A stretch of 64,000 nt of DNA, from the NCBI RefSeq assembly GCF_002878395.1, contig NC_061119.1:48789169-48853168 (forward strand), in the 5' to 3' direction. The notes below the pieces were generated by a model, which was not told the DNA's origin, searched no databases, and saw nothing but the letters and a program-made list of their open reading frames with translations. The position numbers and the translations under genes were made by a program. This DNA comes from Capsicum annuum. Its lineage: Eukaryota > Streptophyta > Magnoliopsida > Solanales > Solanaceae. Below are positions 1 to 10,977 of this stretch, in pieces; position 1 is the first letter of the stretch; every line of letters starts with the position of its first letter.

Positions 1-245
1 CCCCCTCCATCATCTGCAACCACCCCCAAAATATTTTATTCTTCAACCTCCCTCCCACCCTCATCAAAAATCACCTTACCCACCCCCAAAATATTTTCTT
101 CCTCAACCCCTCTCCCTCATCTACAACCATCCCACCCACCCCTAAAATATTTTCTTATTCACCCCCTCCTCTTTCATCTGTAACCACTCCACCCACCCTA
201 ACATATTTTCTTCTTCAACCCCCTTTACCTCATCAACAACTGCAT
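1..245. repeat. Degenerate ~60-bp tandem repeat, CA/CT-rich
   Basis: About four diverged units, each with a run of C/A-rich sequence (CCACCCACCC-like) followed by AAAATATTTTC and a CTTCAACCCC-type tail, recur at roughly 60-bp spacing. The array reaches the left window edge, so its true length is unknown. No coding potential is seen. It could be part of an LTR or a local minisatellite; I cannot assign it to a family. Confidence 0.6.
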
Positions 246-735
246 ACCTACCCCAAATAAAAGAAAAATTGTCGATCCTACCCTATTTTCTTTCTTCTGC
301 ATCAATTTCATTTTCGTCAAAAATACCATTTACTCATCATCTACGAGTTCCCTATGAGTGTTTGGCTACCTTGAAATCTGAAATATATTTTCTCCCCTAG
401 GAAAATGTATTGTAATAACCCCTTCACTTAAAGAGCAAGGTATCATTTTCCTCTACAAACATCCAACTCTTACTCAATCTTTTTTTTTTCTTATCGGTCA
501 ACTCTTAATCATGTTTTAATCAAAATCCACAAGTCTATTTATAAGATATTATTCTCCTACCTTGACCTACAGATGTTAGTTACTTTAATAACAATCCAAC
601 ACTAGAAAAAGATTTCCTAATTAAGGAATTTAACTTAAAATAGTAAATTTTTTTTTGATAATTATGGTTGTGAGAGGGAGATGGGTTAGAATGGGTGTTG
701 AAAGAAGGAAGGGGGGGGCTATTTTATTATTTTTG

Positions 736-779
<44 letters not shown>

Positions 780-1027
780 AAGTGGACCCTTTTTTAACAA
801 AAAACAAAACTCACGCATTTTATTAATTCTTTTTATTTTCTTATCCACCTCAGCCTTAGGGTTTGAAATTAATTAAGCATAAAGTTGTTAAGGGGAAAAT
901 AAAATTGCTCGTGTAGTTTAGGGTCTAAAGTAAGTTATGCGGAAAAGTTCAAGGGGGAGGATGATGTATTTTCTCTAAAATATAGGGTCATTTTTATCAC
1001 CGAGGTATGATGCTCATACAAAGGAAG
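246..1027. other. AT-rich stretch without a recognisable gene
   Basis: The stretch has many homopolymer runs, one TA microsatellite and no ORF with a recognisable protein. The last ~150 bp lead directly into a Ty1/copia integrase relic and may be upstream remains of the same element, but no gag or protease motif could be read. Confidence 0.5.
736..776. repeat. (TA)n microsatellite
   Basis: About 40 bases of near-perfect TA dinucleotides, interrupted once by ACA. It gives the misleading Ile/Tyr-rich open frame on the minus strand here. Confidence 0.9.
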
Positions 1028-1560
1028 AACCTTGTGAATGATCTACCAAGAATACAGAATCAGTGGTAAGATTGTCCAGTGTGTTTACACGAAAAGATGA
1101 ACAGGTTGCCCATTTGAAAAAACAACTTGAAGAACATCATAAAGGCTTCATCTTGTTCACATAGATCTGTATGGACCTCACAGAATACCATCATTAAATG
1201 GTAGTATTTACTACATTGTATTTATTGATGATCTAACAAGACAAGCCTGGATTTTTTTCTTAAAGTTATGTTTAAGTAGGAAGTAGCTGACGTATTTTGG
1301 AATTTTAAGGAAAATATGGAAAATCAAAGTGGCCACAAAATTCAAACACAAAGGTTTGATAATGGAAAATTGTGCAGTACAGAGCAGTATAAATTATTTT
1401 GTGACAAAGCTGGTATAGAGCATCAACAAACAATCCCTTTTACTCTACAACAAAATGGAGTCAATGAGCGAAACACATAACTATAACAGAGATAATTAGG
1501 TGTATGCTACATGATAAACATCTACTAAAAGAGCATCTAGAAGGACGTATATTTTCCAAA
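1028..1560 (+). pseudogene. Ty1/copia integrase relic
   Basis: The plus strand encodes a broken piece of a Ty1/copia polyprotein. First comes a GAG-pre-integrase end (DCPVCLHEKMNRLP, with the CxxC of the zinc-binding region). Then follows the integrase core with VHIDLYGP, YYIVFIDDLTRQAW, RFDNGK and QQNGVNERN, so the Asp, Asp and Glu positions of the catalytic triad are all recognisable. Several in-frame stops interrupt it (near 1056, near 1280 and at about 1477), and some segments need a change of frame. Nothing recognisable as gag, protease or RT flanks it, so it is an isolated fragment of an old element. The assignment to Ty1/copia rather than Ty3/gypsy rests on the spacing and wording of the core motifs. 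Confidence 0.85.
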
Positions 1561-2367
1561 TACAAAATAGAGTACGTGATGATTTCAACTTATTTAACAA
1601 TGGTTTTTTATTAAGACCCAAAATAGAGTATGCGATGGAACCTATCACACCCTCTGATACAGGTAAGCCTATCCCATCTCAAATTTAATAATTAAAACAA
1701 ATCCGAATGGAATCAAGAAGAATAGAATGATCCGAAATTTTTAAAGATGAATTAATAATTTCAAAGATACATCTCATCTCATGTATAGTTGCAACTAGTA
1801 CAATCCAATAATACAAAATGATATCAATAATTTAAAGTTTCTTACATGTGGGGTAAACATAAAATTAATAAAGAGAGATCTAGGTAACCTTTGTAAAACG
1901 TCAACCACTACCTCGATCTTTACAACATTAACATTGAGGGAACATAATCCACTATTTGCTACTCTAATATTCCCATCAATCTAAAATCGGTATATACACC
2001 CCTTTATCCTAACAGGGAATCCCAACACAATAGTCATAAGAACATCAATATATAGGGTAGGCAAGATAATTTAAGGATTAAACACTAGTGATTTTATGAT
2101 CAATAACTTTAAAAGTTCATTTATAAGGAAGACTCACTAGCACTTTATATTAGGCTCAATCAATTATGTTCACCCAATAATATGGGATGCAATGACGAGG
2201 TGTATAATTTTATGTCTATCATGCTACTAATATGTGTGACACTATAAGTCTCAGTAACCAAGTCATAGCCACACCCCGCATCTCATAAGTATCTAAACTC
2301 CCAAGTCAATCAAGAGGCAATATAATATAATGTAATGTAGTTAAATTAACACATAATACACAATATC
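1561..2367. other. AT-rich repeat DNA left of the nested cluster
   Basis: No gene is seen. This stretch was continuous with the sequence that now begins at 35176 before solo LTR G inserted, since ATATC (2363-2367) is repeated at 35176-35180. A conserved-looking local duplication, AAATAGAGTA, occurs at about 1566 and 1621. It may be part of an older LTR, but no ends could be defined. Confidence 0.45.
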
Positions 2368-2861
2368 TTTTATGATCCAAATGGCCATGAGTGGCACCCA
2401 TGCTAATCTTCTTGTGGGAGAACCATTTAAATCAAACCATTACCCAATAACTTAGACAATAATAAAATGAGAGTATCATAAAACAAACTTAATGACAATA
2501 ATTTTGAGTTAATCATTAGTAAGGCAAAAATCAAATAAAGTACTTTTAAAATTCCCAAGACTCGAAAGTCATCGTACAAGAACTTCTAAATAAAGATCAT
2601 GTCTAAAAAAGATATCCAAAAATAAAGTGAATAAAGAATGTTTCATTGCTCGAAAGATGGACAAAAATAAATAGGATGATCCATGGCAACTGTTGATACC
2701 CAATTTTTACTTTCCGTGCCTAAAATTAACGTCTTCAGGCTTCCTGATCGTTGAAGGGTACAAAATATAATTTTTACATATTCTTACAATTATTGATAAT
2801 CATCCTTACTGGAGGATTTTAACCAAATTGTTGTCACATTTTTACCTTTCATAATTTATTA

Positions 2862-3109
2862 CTCCCTCCGTTTAAAAAAGAATGACCTATTTTGACTTGA
2901 CACAAAGTTTAAGAAAATAAAGAAGACTTTTGAATCTTGTGGCCTTAAATTAAAGTTGGGTCAAATGTACCAAAATGCCTTTTAATCTTGTGGTCCTAAA
3001 CATGTCATGTGGAAAGTTGAAATTATAGTATTGTCAAAAAAGGAAAGGGGTCATTCTTTTTAAATGGACTAAAAATAAAAGTAGGTCATTCTTTATGAAA
3101 CAGAGGGAG
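2862..3109. mobile_element. Stowaway-type MITE (Tc1/mariner superfamily)
   Basis: A 248-bp non-coding element with terminal inverted repeats CTCCCTCCGTTT at the left and the complement (AAACAGAGGGAG) at the right, flanked by TA on both sides (2860-2861 and 3110-3111). The CTCCCTCCGT end and TA duplication are hallmarks of Stowaway MITEs. The corresponding place in the 3' LTR (about 29661-29668) has an uninterrupted TTTATTAATAATTT, which is an empty site. Near-terminal inverted sequences extend the stem (AAGAATGACC against GGTCATTCTT), so the element can fold into a long hairpin. Confidence 0.92.
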
Positions 3110-3545
3110 TAATAATTTTTCTTATTTTAGGATTCTATCAGTACATTATCGTTTTTAACATTTTACAATCATCCACACACATGCACGATACATTTTTTTT
3201 TACAGTATTTTCTTATTAATTATATTTCAATAATTTTAATATTCTTTACATTTTTTGTAATTACATATCAATACAATACCTACATTTTTGTACACTTATT
3301 ACAATTCGCAAAAGCTGAATCAAATCAGTTATTTTAATACACAGAATAACAAATCAGTCAAGTCAAGGTCTCAACATACTTATGACACTTGACTTTTTTT
3401 CACCGACTATCCATAATTTAAGGGATGTGTTTGGAAAAAGTTAGATTTGATATTTTATTTTATTATTATTTTTTCTTTTTTAAATACCCAACATACATAC
3501 ACACAATAAATACACAAAGTACACACCTACACGACATAACATCAT

Positions 3546-4022
3546 ACAACAACAACAACAAACCCAGTATATTTCCACATAGTGGGGTCTGGGGAGGGTA
3601 AAATGTACGTAGTCCATACCACTACCCCCGAAGAAGTAGAGAGGCTGTTTTTGATAGACCCTTGGCTCAAGACAAAAGACCGTAGACCAACAATCGTGCA
3701 ACATGATAAAGAACAAAGAGCCAACATCCATAAAAATAAAGTATAATTAACCAAAAGGCAAGCAATATGCTAAAGTAACAAAAGAACCAACATTCACAAA
3801 AAAAACAGTATAATTAACAACCCAAGGACCCCCTCCCCCATAACTGGAACTCCCAACCAAGCTATCCTAAAACCTCCTAACTACGAACTACGACTTGACC
3901 ACCCACCTTAGCCTTCTAGTTTAATACTCTTCCTCCAAACTTTCCTATCTAGGGTCATGTCCTCGATAAGTTGTAACTATTCCATGTCACGTCTGATCAC
4001 TCCTCGCCAGTACATTTTTTAT
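3546..4022 (-). mobile_element. 5'-truncated RTE-type LINE, 3' end only
   Basis: The 477-bp insertion is bracketed by a 19-bp direct repeat (ctacacgacataacatcat at 3527-3545 and 4023-4041). The 3' LTR of A has this sequence only once (about 30095), so the insertion is clean. Read on the minus strand it begins with the end of an RTE-like reverse transcriptase reading frame (LQLIEDMTLDRKVW, after one stop). It then runs through a 3' UTR containing the block GAGCCAAGGGTCTATC, shared with Au-like plant SINEs, and ends in a TTG repeat tail. A long target duplication, 5' truncation and short 3' repeat tail are typical of target-primed reverse transcription. The open frames on the minus strand at 3480-3754 are chance frames in this UTR. 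Confidence 0.85.
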
Positions 4023-4859
4023 CTACACGACATAACATCATATTTTTATAATATTTTTAAATTAATTATATTTTTTTAAAATATTTTTAACATTATTTAC
4101 ATGTTTTCATAATTACAAATCAATTTTTACATTTTACAGTCCGCAAACGTTGAGTCAGAACAATCATTTTTGTATAGTATAATAATTTGATATTTTTTCA
4201 CATCTTACAATGATCGCACAATAATGTCTTGTCACATCCGACAAGTTATCGATAATTGTCATTATTTTAAAACTTTTTACAAATTTATTGTCATATTTTA
4301 ATTTTATATAATTATCCTTAATTTTGTAAATTTTAGAATTTTTATCAGTTTATTATCATTTTAATATTTTTGCACAGTCATTTGCATACGTACACAGCAC
4401 AACACTGTAAATTTTTTATTGCACAGTATAATTTTAATTATTTAAAGCATAATATATTTTTTCAAGATAGTTATACTTTTTATTTGTTGCTTATATTTTT
4501 CTGTAATTATACATCGCATTCATTATTTTGTACATTATTTATACGACCAGCAAATGTGAGTTGATTTAATTATTTTAATACACAATGCATAAATCAATCA
4601 AATCAAAATCATGTCAACTTTTTAAAGATGACAATTTTTTCTTTGGTTAATAGTAACATATTATAGATTAATAGTAACATACTATTGATTAATATTAGTA
4701 TACTATCTAATGGATAAAAAGATAATTCTTTTTTTTTAATTAAAATATAAGGTCATTTTTTATCATAAAGGGGAGGGGGTTATATTTTTTACACAATACA
4801 AAACAACACAACACACAATACACACACAAACACACGTATAATCTACACACCACCAGATA

Positions 4860-5150
4860 TTTTTTACTCTCTCTCTCCCTTCTCACGCCTTTTACCTCCC
4901 AAATCTTCACTGCTAGCCGATGACGGAGTTAGCCACCGACGGATGACAACCAACGATGGTACAACCTCACCCATCTTCCTTCCTCTCTCCTCTCCAGCCG
5001 GCAAACCACCAACCACAACAACTCTGACGAGCTGCATTTCGGTAGCCACCAAGTGCAGCTACGAGCTGCCTTTTTTTCCTATTTTGCACTTGTTTTTTCA
5101 ATTTTGCTACAGATCTAGCTGACTTAAGCTTCTCCAGTGTTTCTCTGGCA
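4860..5150 (+). promoter_or_regulatory. GC-richer leader-like block inside the LTR of A (possible R/U5 start)
   Basis: A CT-rich run (ACTCTCTCTCTCCC) opens a ~300-bp block clearly richer in G and C than the surrounding AT-rich LTR, and the same block is at 30915-31205 in the 3' LTR. It follows a purine run and an AT-rich stretch (TTATATTTTTT) that could act as a core promoter. In a plant transcript such a block would look like a 5' leader. I infer, without direct proof, that LTR transcription starts here. The small open frames in the block are not the same in the two copies, so a protein product is unlikely. Confidence 0.3.
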
Positions 5151-5544
5151 AAGGCCGTTGAAGAGACGCCATTGTTTTCTTGATTATGTCCGATTATATC
5201 ATTCGTTTGATTTGTTATGTCTATTTGCTAATTTGTCCGAAATTATGCTCTCCGGCCAAGCTACCTTTTTTTTGTATGTTTTCGACATCTTTTCGATGAT
5301 CTGGTTACTTATAGTTGTCTCTATTGTTGATGCTGAAAATCATTGCTAATTTCTTTGACTGATTTGGTTATTTTGGGGTTAATTTTTCACTCAAAAAACA
5401 TATTCAGGAGATGGTTTTGTTTTGCTACTATTTGGTTGATTTTTGCCACTGCCCTAGGATCACTTTTGGACTGTTTTTGATATTGTCTTCTCCATTACTG
5501 ATTTGGGTGTATTATTTATTTTTTGAATAAAATATTAAGCATAA

Positions 5545-5935
5545 ATTCGGTCAATGAAATTATCTCACCATCAGATAATTGAGGTCACCCTGTAACAAAA
5601 GACGGATTTTATTTTTCTCGAATGTGTCAATACTCGGCCAATGAAATTATCTCTCCGTCAAATATTTGAGGCTACCCCATTAAAAACATAGAATTTATTT
5701 TATCAAAATTATTATTTTATATATCAAAATTATTATTTTATATTAAAGGCCTACGATTGGCCAATGATATTATTTTTTCGTCGGATATTTGAGGCCACTT
5801 CATTACAAAAGACGAACTTTATTTTATTAAAGCTATTATTTTATATCAGGGACCAATACTTAGCTGATGAAGAAATTATCCGTCGATTTTCGAGGACTTC
5901 ACAAATAAAAAGTTGAATTTTACGTATACAAATAC
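5545..5935 (+). repeat. ~100-bp degenerate tandem repeat inside the LTR of A
   Basis: Four diverged units carry the ordered blocks 'cggccaatgaaattat', 'ggatatttgaggcca' and 'aaaagacggattttatttt'. The same array is at about 31600-31990 in the 3' LTR, so it predates insertion of A. A short internal duplication of ATCAAAATTATTATTTTAT occurs in the third unit of both copies. Confidence 0.7.
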
Positions 5936-8900
5936 GTAACAAAAATAAATATTTTTCCGTGATGATGAAATATTTATAATATTTTTAAAAATTTATCTGA
6001 GTCAACTTTTAAATAAAAAATTATATTTTAAAATATGTATGTACACATATACTTTTAATTTATTTTGATTATTATTTATTTGTTACTAACATTTTTATTA
6101 CAAGTGTTTATGCAGGTCATTGGGAATACTTACCGGGAATGACATTCAATGAAGACTTTAAATTGTATGTTTATATTTTTATAGTCTTACACTTGTACAA
6201 ATGATAATCATAGTGAAAATTTTATTTTTGGGGTGTTGGGAGAGATATTTTTTATTTACGCAATCTTCACCACACGTTTAGGTAAATTTAGGTCGTTAAT
6301 ATTTATATAAAAATATTAGATTTACTTAGATTATTTAATAAAATAATTTATATTTTTTACACTAAAAAATATTACGTAGTCTTTTCTTTAGAACAAGTTT
6401 TTTTTCTTTATTCAATTATATCTTTTCTTTACATACATAGACTAATGTACTGTTGTTTATATTTTTTAAGACAAAAAATATATATTATTTCGATATACAT
6501 AAATAAAAGCATCAGGTTAATCAAGTAATTCATATATTATGTAGTCTTTTCTTCTCAAATAATTTTTACTTTTTTCCGTAATTTTAATCAGATAAAAAAT
6601 ATCACTGGTAAATATTTTCCTTTTCATGGCACATCAAAATATATTTCTTTTTCATATATAATAAAATACTTTTCCTTTCCACATGTATTTATATATTTTT
6701 GTACATGTCTTTTCCATATTTTTATATAACAATATGATTTATTTATATATTTAATATACATATACATTTACATAGTTTTAAATATTTCTATTCTTAAAAG
6801 AATTATTTTATACTTAATACACACACCTTTTACATTATTTTAAATATACCTCCTTCTTCTTTGATAAATTTAGTCTAGTCGGGTACCACAGTTGTGGATC
6901 CCGAAGGGTGCCTAATCCCTTCCCTTCGGGATAATTTTGTAACGCTCCAAAATTTAGTTCCTGGGATGCCACACGGTGCTTTGAACTACAAGTAGTTCTG
7001 AGCTAATACTGGCTGCCTTCTAACACATCTAAATCTCAACATAGGGTAATATAAGTATAAAATCTTGATAAAATGCGGAAAATTATCTGAATAATCTAAA
7101 TATATATTTGAAGGTACTAATCTTATCAATCTGATTAAACAAATACTGACAAGTCTAAATATGACAACTAAGATCTAAGACTGAATCTGGTAGTCCGACA
7201 AGCCTCTACTAACTAAGTCTAGAGAGTCACTGGGACAGGCCCCAACCGACTCAAACTATCTGAAATAAATAAAGGAATATCTACTAATAAACTGAAACGT
7301 GAATAGCTAAGTCCCCAAACTATGAGGACTCACCAACTACAGGGATGTAGATGAGATACTCTAAAATCATTGTCGCTGCTGAGACTAAGCACCTGAACCT
7401 ACATTATGAGACAATGTAGCACATAGACGTATATGTGAATCAGTACTTTGAAGATGTACTGAGTATATGGGGGTGCATGCAATAAGTAAAAATATCATCA
7501 CAGTTTATAGAAAATATCATGCATACTAAATGTAAATAACTCACGTAAGAGTAAATCTGAAATCTAAAAGTCAAATCATGAATAATAAATATGTAATCTA
7601 AATTTTGTGAGCCATTACACTTAGTTCTGAAATTTGTATCCTGTTCTTATTCTCAAATCATTAAGCCTAAATGAAATTTGAAAACTTATTCTTCATATCT
7701 TAAGGCTTCAAATCAATTAAACTGTTTCAAGAGTAGGGGGCATCTCTTTGGAAAGTTCTTCTAACCGACATATACACCATGTGAGCATCCATGGTTTCCC
7801 ATGACTGGCCCCCATTAGGTAAGGCTTTTCTACCTTTGCCATCGAAATAGGACAATCTAATATGTGTGATCACAATTTGAGTCATCCACGTAGAAGTGAG
7901 AAAATTTGAATCTATACCTACGGTGGCACATAGTTCTGTGGAAGATAGGGCACGCTAATCCTACACTTTCCACTCGATTCTAAATACTACACCCAATCTT
8001 ATACTCAAAATCTTAAGATCCACTTCAAAACTAGCACAAGGGTTTACAAGAAAACCAATTATGCTTTTCTTTCTTTAAATCTCAAGTCATATGAACAAAG
8101 TGGATTCTTTATCTTAGCTTAGGACCAAAAGGTCAAATCTTTATTAAAATCTGAGAATAATCTTATCTAAGGGTGCTCATAGCACAAATAATCTTGAAAT
8201 AGTAATCTTTAATTAGGGATTAAGGACCCATGCATCAATGTCATGATAAAACATCATAAAATTCATGTTTGGTAATGTAAACATTTATAATTCATCATAA
8301 AATCTTGAAATTACTGCAGAAGGCATAAAAATATGAATGTAGTCATGTAATTCAACTTTCATATCAATGGAAATCTCATAATCCCATGAATAGAAATATA
8401 GGGTATAAACCCTAACTTCTAATTAATAGGAAAACACATAAAATCAAATAAATTTTGTAATTAAAGCAAGTTTTGGGCACAAGGATGAAAGAATTATCCT
8501 TGTTCAAACCCCACATACCTTAAATTGATGATCTTAGATGAACAACTTGCTTTTGAGACTCTATTCGTGTTCTTGAATGTAGACTCTTGAAGTTCTTGGT
8601 CTAGGAATCTTGATTCTTGAATCAATTTAGCAAAGTAATGGTGGAATCTTGGGATTTCTTGAAGATGAATGTTGAAGCCTAGGATTTTGGATGAGAGAAA
8701 TTTTGATAAATAATAGCATATAATGCTTCTAAGAGTCTTTAATCTTGTGTTTGGATGGATTGGGGGTTGAGTAATTTACCAAAATACACTTTTTAAACTC
8801 TTAAACAAAACTAGAAAACGTATATTTCCCCGATTTGGGTGGCCACTACGATGCGCCACTATCGCGGTGGCTTACTGGAAATCGATAACTGGAAACTGGG

Positions 8901-8970
8901 CAGACTCCACAATGCGGAGTCATCGCGGTGCCCCTTTGAAATGTCATTTTGGCACATGGCGCGATGTGCC

Positions 8971-9914
8971 TGTTGGACAATAAAATTCTCAAGACCAAAA
9001 TAAATAACCGAGATAAGAAAAATACAGCAACGATTGATTTATTGATTTCAATAAGTGAGTGTTACAATCTCTATGATTCCTCCGATTTACCTTTCCAACT
9101 ATCAATTCAACGGCTTCGAGCTTGATCTTGAACTTGACGGACTTGATTTTGACTTGTGCTTGAATAGCTTGTTCTTGAATCTTGCGGTCTTGATCTTGTA
9201 CTTGAACTTGATTTGAAGAATTAATGAACTTGATCTCGACTTGTACTTGAATTCAAGGACTTTTGAGATTGTTCTTGGATCTTAAAGTCTAGATCTTGAA
9301 GCTTGAACTTTGTTCTTGAATCTTGAACTCTTGATATTGAAATCTTGAGCTTGTTCTTGAATTTGTAGAGAAATTTGCTACTTTGATCCACGAGCTCTCT
9401 CTTTCTTTTTGTTAAACTTGTCCCATTTTTTGAATTATGAGGCCCCTATTTATAGTTGTAGGAAGTAAAGAATCATGATAAATATGAACTTTCTTTGACC
9501 AATCAGATTTAAGTGACATGTCATATTATGGGCTTTTAATTTACTGCATCATTTTGACACGTGGCATGATCCCATTGGCTCCTTCACTTGACTTGGCATG
9601 CCACGTCATTTGACACGTGTCACCAAATTGGGCCTCTAGCATATGATGACATCTTGGGCTTGCTAAAGTGGGCTCAGTCATTTGTAGCCCAAATTAATAT
9701 GATGACATCTTGGGCTTGATAAAGTGGGTTAATCATTTTTAACCCAAATTAATGGACTAGCCCAATTAAAGGAATTGGACTTTAAATAAACCCACACAGG
9801 TTTGAATTTAAATACTTGATCTAATTACATTAATCCACAATATTTATTTGGGATTAATATATTTTAAATTTAATATCATCCGAATTTTATACGGATAGCA
9901 TTTTATTGCTTACA
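8971..9914 (-). repeat. 3' LTR of element C
   Basis: 944 bp, ends TGTTGGACAA and TTGCTTACA on the plus strand. It matches 22417-23388 closely, including a run of CTTGATCTTGAACTTG-like hexamer-based repeats (about 9110-9365) and the blocks TGACACGTGGCATG and ATGATGACATCTTGGGCTTG. The two LTRs differ by point changes and small indels. Confidence 0.9.
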
Positions 9915-9932
9915 AAGTGCCCCTACTTCAAG
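9915..9932 (-). other. Polypurine-tract region of element C
   Basis: On the minus strand the sequence just before the 3' LTR reads CTTGAAGTAGGGGCACTT, a G-rich plus-strand primer region directly abutting the LTR start TGTAAGC. A second, inverted copy of it, GAAGTTGGGGGCACTT, is at about 15334-15349. Confidence 0.65.
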
Positions 9933-10436
9933 ACTAGTAAAAATATTTAGATATTTAAAGACCAGGTTTGAAGTAATAACCTATGCTTTGATCAATGACA
10001 ATTTATATTATGTCAGAATCGGATGATGTTCAAAGATTAAAAATATTATTTAATCCCATAAATTTGACTACCCATAATAATAATAATAATAATAATGGCA
10101 GTAATAATTTTAATGCCATCACAAAATTATTTAATTGGTTGGCAGCAAATCCAATTCCATATTGGAATTGACAGTATTCGGCTATACCAACATCTTACTC
10201 CCCTTTTTAAACAAATAAACTAATTTGTTGTTTATTTGTCATTCATTTTTAACATTTCCATCCAAATAGGACTCTATTGCTCCATTCAATTCCACTTGGT
10301 AACCATCAGCAAAATAACAACAAAATCAAAATTATTGTGTCGCCATTACAAGTTTTAGAATCCAAGTTGGATTATATCAGTCCTCTTTGACTTAGACTAG
10401 GACTACCAAGGTTAACATCCACCGCCCTTATACACC

Positions 10437-10444
10437 TATAAATA
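10437..10444 (+). promoter_or_regulatory. TATA-box-like element upstream of the antisense ORF
   Basis: TATAAATA within CACCTATAAATACCC is a textbook plant core-promoter sequence and lies about 540 bp before the ATG at 10978, on the strand opposite to the gag-pol of element C. It suggests the antisense ORF had its own promoter. Between it and the ATG, GAGGTATTTT ... TTTTGTAGGTG (about 10513-10562) could be a small leader intron. Both assignments are from sequence only. Confidence 0.5.
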
Positions 10445-10609
10445 CCCTATACATATTTTTTTTGTAGCATCAATTTGCATTGGAGACACTAGTCCGAATT
10501 TCAAGAATTAATATTGAGGTATTTTTTTATCTCTTTCTTTTTTATCATCCTTTTTTTGTAGGTGAATGGAGAGCTTTTTCTTAAGATAAAATTTCTTATG
10601 CAAAGGTTA

Positions 10610-10905
10610 TAACCACATGGTGTGACTTGTTTCCGCCATAAAAAAGGTAATTTCTTGGTAATCTTACGACACATAGAGACGGCTATTTGTCCCCGCCATG
10701 AGAAAAGGTAAAAGGTAACTTTATAGTAGTCTTATGGTAAAGGTAAAAGGTAAAGGTAGCTTCACGGTAGTCTTATGACAAAGGTAAAAGGTAAAGGTAA
10801 CTTTACGATAGCCTTACGGCGTATTAGGATAACTACTCATTCCCGCCATACGAAAAGGTAAAAGGTAACTTTATGGTAATCTTATAGTGTATCGGGATGA
10901 CTTGG
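10610..10905 (+). repeat. AAAGGTAA-type tandem repeat in the antisense leader
   Basis: Irregular units carry CCGCCAT(A/G)..AAAAGGTAAAAGGTAAC followed by TTTA(T/C)GGTAGTCTTATGG. Nested short repeats of AAAGGTA occur within longer units of roughly 60-75 bp. It lies between the TATA-like box and the antisense ATG, so it would be in the 5' leader of an antisense transcript. Confidence 0.7.
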
Positions 10906-10977
10906 TCAAGATTCTTTTGTACCTATTATTGTACACCATAAATTTAACCCTTCTTCTTTTCTATACAGTTCGAAGAG

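Larger units (their letters stand above)
2691..6937 (+). repeat. 5' LTR of element A, first part
   Basis: Aligns along its whole length with 29491-32965, except for two later insertions: the MITE at 2862-3109 and the LINE at 3546-4022. It stops at AATTT (6933-6937), where solo LTR B begins, and resumes at 23732. Without the insertions and their duplications the 5' LTR totals about 3.68 kb, against 3657 bp for the 3' copy. Small indels (for example near 6105) and many substitutions separate the two copies, so the element is not young. Confidence 0.85.

Noticed and set aside
3480..3754. Two overlapping minus-strand open frames, one with a Val/Cys-rich run
   Set aside because: They lie in the LINE 3' UTR and its TTG repeat tail; the Val run is simply translated TTG/GTT repeats.
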